Positions 7,027 through 8,405 of a DNA stretch of 8,405 nt are shown here, piece after piece. Position 1 is the stretch's first letter. Each line of letters starts with the position of its first letter. The stretch lies in NCBI GenBank assembly GCA_022708385.1, contig JAKIYU010000109.1, positions 1 through 8,405 of the forward strand, in the 5' to 3' direction. The notes below the pieces were generated by a model. It searched no databases, was not told the origin of the DNA, and saw only the letters and a list, made by a program, of their open reading frames with translations. The translations under genes were made by a program, and so were the position numbers. Source of the DNA: Bacteroidota bacterium (GTDB lineage Bacteria > Bacteroidota > Bacteroidia > Bacteroidales > PXBB01).

Positions 7027-7064
7027 AAAAAAACTGTCCTGTTTTAAAACAGAACAGTTTTTTT
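7027..7064 (-). terminator. Palindromic intrinsic terminator after the symporter gene
   Basis: Arms 7027-7045 and 7046-7064 pair over 19 bases with one mismatch (C7038 against A7053). The centre CTGTTTTAAAACAG is a perfect palindrome. Both flanks are A/T runs, so either strand gives a hairpin followed by seven or more T. It sits 15 bases past the symporter stop and before the lipoprotein start, and therefore separates the two minus-strand units. The symmetry would also stop transcription from the plus side. Confidence 0.88.
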
Positions 7065-7079
7065 AATATTTAACAAATT

Positions 7080-8273
7080 TTATTGTTTTTTCTTTTGCGT
7101 GAGAAGGGATACAATTACCAAAACAATGAATGAAAGCGGTATGGAGACAATGCCCGGGTTATCTAAAGGTATTAGTGCGTCGGCTTTAAGGAGTCCGTAT
7201 TTTTCATACATCGTGGGGGAGAAAAGAATAATAATTATTGATGAAAGAATCCCTACAACAATAGACCATGCAATACCTTTTCCTGTTGTTTTCTTCCAGA
7301 ATAATATCATAATTATGGCCGGAAGGTTGGCTGAAGCTGCAACAGCAAAAGCCAAGCCTACAAGGAAGGACACATTCATACCTTTAAATAAAATCCCCAG
7401 TATGATAGCCAGAATTCCTACGCCAAATGCCGCTAGTTTTCCAGCACGTACTTTCTGCTTATCCTGCATCTTCATGTTTAAATAGTTGTCCATAAAGTCA
7501 TGGGCAATAGCCCCTGAGGATGCCACAATAAGCCCTGACACTGTGCCGAGAATAGTGGCAAAAGCAATAGCAGAAATGATTGAAAACAAACCAATGCCAA
7601 ACGATTTGGCTAAAAGCGGGCCGGCCATATTGCTGCTTTCCAGGTCAAGAACACCGTTTACCATAGCACCCAGACCCATGTACAAGGTAAGAATATAGAA
7701 AAATCCTATAGCTGCAATAGCCACAATAGTCGATTTACGGGCATCCCTTTGGCTGGGAACGGTATAATACCTAATAAGAATATGAGGCAAAGCTGAAGTA
7801 CCAAGGAATAAGGCCAGCATAAGGGATATGAAGTTGAGTTTTTCCCAGAAATTTGCTCCCTTCAATTTATACAACAGACCAGGTTTCAAAATGTCTTTTC
7901 CCGAAGTAGCGTTAGGGTGCCATGCCGTTATATTGTCGCTTTCATCTGTAAAGGTCACTTTAGCATAACGAATTATCTGGTTGTCTTCAATTTTGGTAAG
8001 GAAATTAAAGGGATTTGTTGCACTGGTGCTTTCAACTTCCTGCCCTTTTGAAATAATTTTACTTAGGTGTCCTACCTGGTAAAACCTGCGGTCGGCTTTG
8101 GGAGCGCCGTTGTATAATTTTTCACCTGTTGATTTAACTGTGATGGACAGCATTTCCTGCATAATTTTTTTACCATCTTTTTCTGTCAGATAGAACCAGT
8201 TGTCAATGCCGTTCTGGTTAACTTTTACAAATATTTTCTTGTTGGCTTCGACCTGTTTGAGGATGGTAATCAA
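7080..8273 (-). CDS. ActP-like sodium:solute symporter, C-terminal half only (5'-truncated or frameshifted)
   Basis: The 397 codons encode the second half of a sodium:solute symporter (SSS family) close to acetate permease ActP. GTSALPHILIRYYTV (158-172), ARKS (178-181), ISAIAFATILGTVSGL (233-248) and FLVGLAFAVAASANLP (303-318) mark the conserved helices. About seven membrane segments are visible: 146-164, 183-203, 228-250, 280-297, 301-325, 335-352 and 374-392. ActP has about 549 residues, and its first six or so helices are missing here. Residues 10-140 are instead soluble and strand-rich. The given start at 8273 is a TTG; the first in-frame ATG is codon 38. The frame stays open only to a TAA at 8325-8327, so no true start is visible. 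Either a frameshift joins it to the frame at 8305-8405, or the gene is decayed. Function as a transporter is doubtful unless an upstream half is joined. Confidence 0.75.
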   Translation of the reverse strand: MITILKQVEANKKIFVKVNQNGIDNWFYLTEKDGKKIMQEMLSITVKSTGEKLYNGAPKADRRFYQVGHLSKIISKGQEVESTSATNPFNFLTKIEDNQIIRYAKVTFTDESDNITAWHPNATSGKDILKPGLLYKLKGANFWEKLNFISLMLALFLGTSALPHILIRYYTVPSQRDARKSTIVAIAAIGFFYILTLYMGLGAMVNGVLDLESSNMAGPLLAKSFGIGLFSIISAIAFATILGTVSGLIVASSGAIAHDFMDNYLNMKMQDKQKVRAGKLAAFGVGILAIILGILFKGMNVSFLVGLAFAVAASANLPAIIMILFWKKTTGKGIAWSIVVGILSSIIIILFSPTMYEKYGLLKADALIPLDNPGIVSIPLSFIVLVIVSLLTQKKKQ

Positions 8274-8304
8274 TGCTAATAATAAACCGCTATCAAAAGT
8301 ATCA

Positions 8305-8405
8305 TTATAAATAAGATATTTTTGTTAATTTTTTGATACTTTCTTTATTTGCAGTAAAATCATTAATTGCGTACATTAAATGCGCATCAACATCTTCCAT
8401 AGAAT
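8305..8405 (-). other. Open frame running off the window edge, possible upstream part of the symporter gene
   Basis: A frame open from the window edge ends at TAA (8305-8307). It encodes a hydrophilic stretch beginning SMEDVDAHLMYAINDF and containing ESIKKLTK. It is offset by one base from the symporter frame. It could be the tail of a separate gene or the preceding part of the symporter's soluble insertion. An ATG at 8398-8400 lies in it, but the frame is also open upstream of that codon. Too short to assign. Confidence 0.35.

Overview
The window looks like a piece of a Bacteroidota chromosome. The reasons are the Bacteroidota-type -7 promoter box (TATCTTTG at 1946-1953), A-rich leaders without clear Shine-Dalgarno sites, short lipoprotein signals ending in LSC, and protein families whose sequence style fits that phylum (methyltransferase with HGIHSPFVFD, Nim-like flavoprotein, ActP-like symporter). 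No RNA gene, insertion sequence, CRISPR array or phage gene was seen. Genus and species cannot be told from the sequence.

Layout. Positions 1-115 hold nothing I can support. Positions 116-218 hold two facing arrays of a GAGTTCG-type heptamer. The second array runs into the 3' end of a GC-rich, minus-strand amidohydrolase lipoprotein gene (210-1871). A divergent AT-rich gap (1872-1995) carries the promoter of a plus-strand two-gene unit. Its first gene encodes a membrane-anchored coiled-coil protein (1996-3000). Its second encodes a cyanophycin-synthetase-like ATP-grasp ligase (3026-5035) and is closed by an intrinsic terminator (5073-5108). On the minus strand follows a tight three-gene unit, read 6986 to 5219: small lipoprotein, Nim-like PPOX flavoprotein, class I methyltransferase. 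A palindromic terminator (7027-7064) separates it from the 3' half of an ActP-like sodium:solute symporter (7080-8273). That symporter lacks its first transmembrane half and has no credible start.

The most interesting item is the ligase. It keeps the N-terminal and ATP-grasp domains of cyanophycin synthetase. Its C-terminal Mur-ligase domain has shrunk to about 160 residues, with the P-loop and catalytic motif gone although the fold's sequence skeleton can still be followed. This resembles the cyanobacterial CphA2 architecture, which joins preformed dipeptides. Here the gene is coupled to a membrane coiled-coil protein, with no full CphA1 or cyanophycinase in view. The product could be a cyanophycin-like or different peptide polymer, possibly handled at the membrane; this is inference. 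The other genes look like ordinary accessory or housekeeping functions with no evident link to it.
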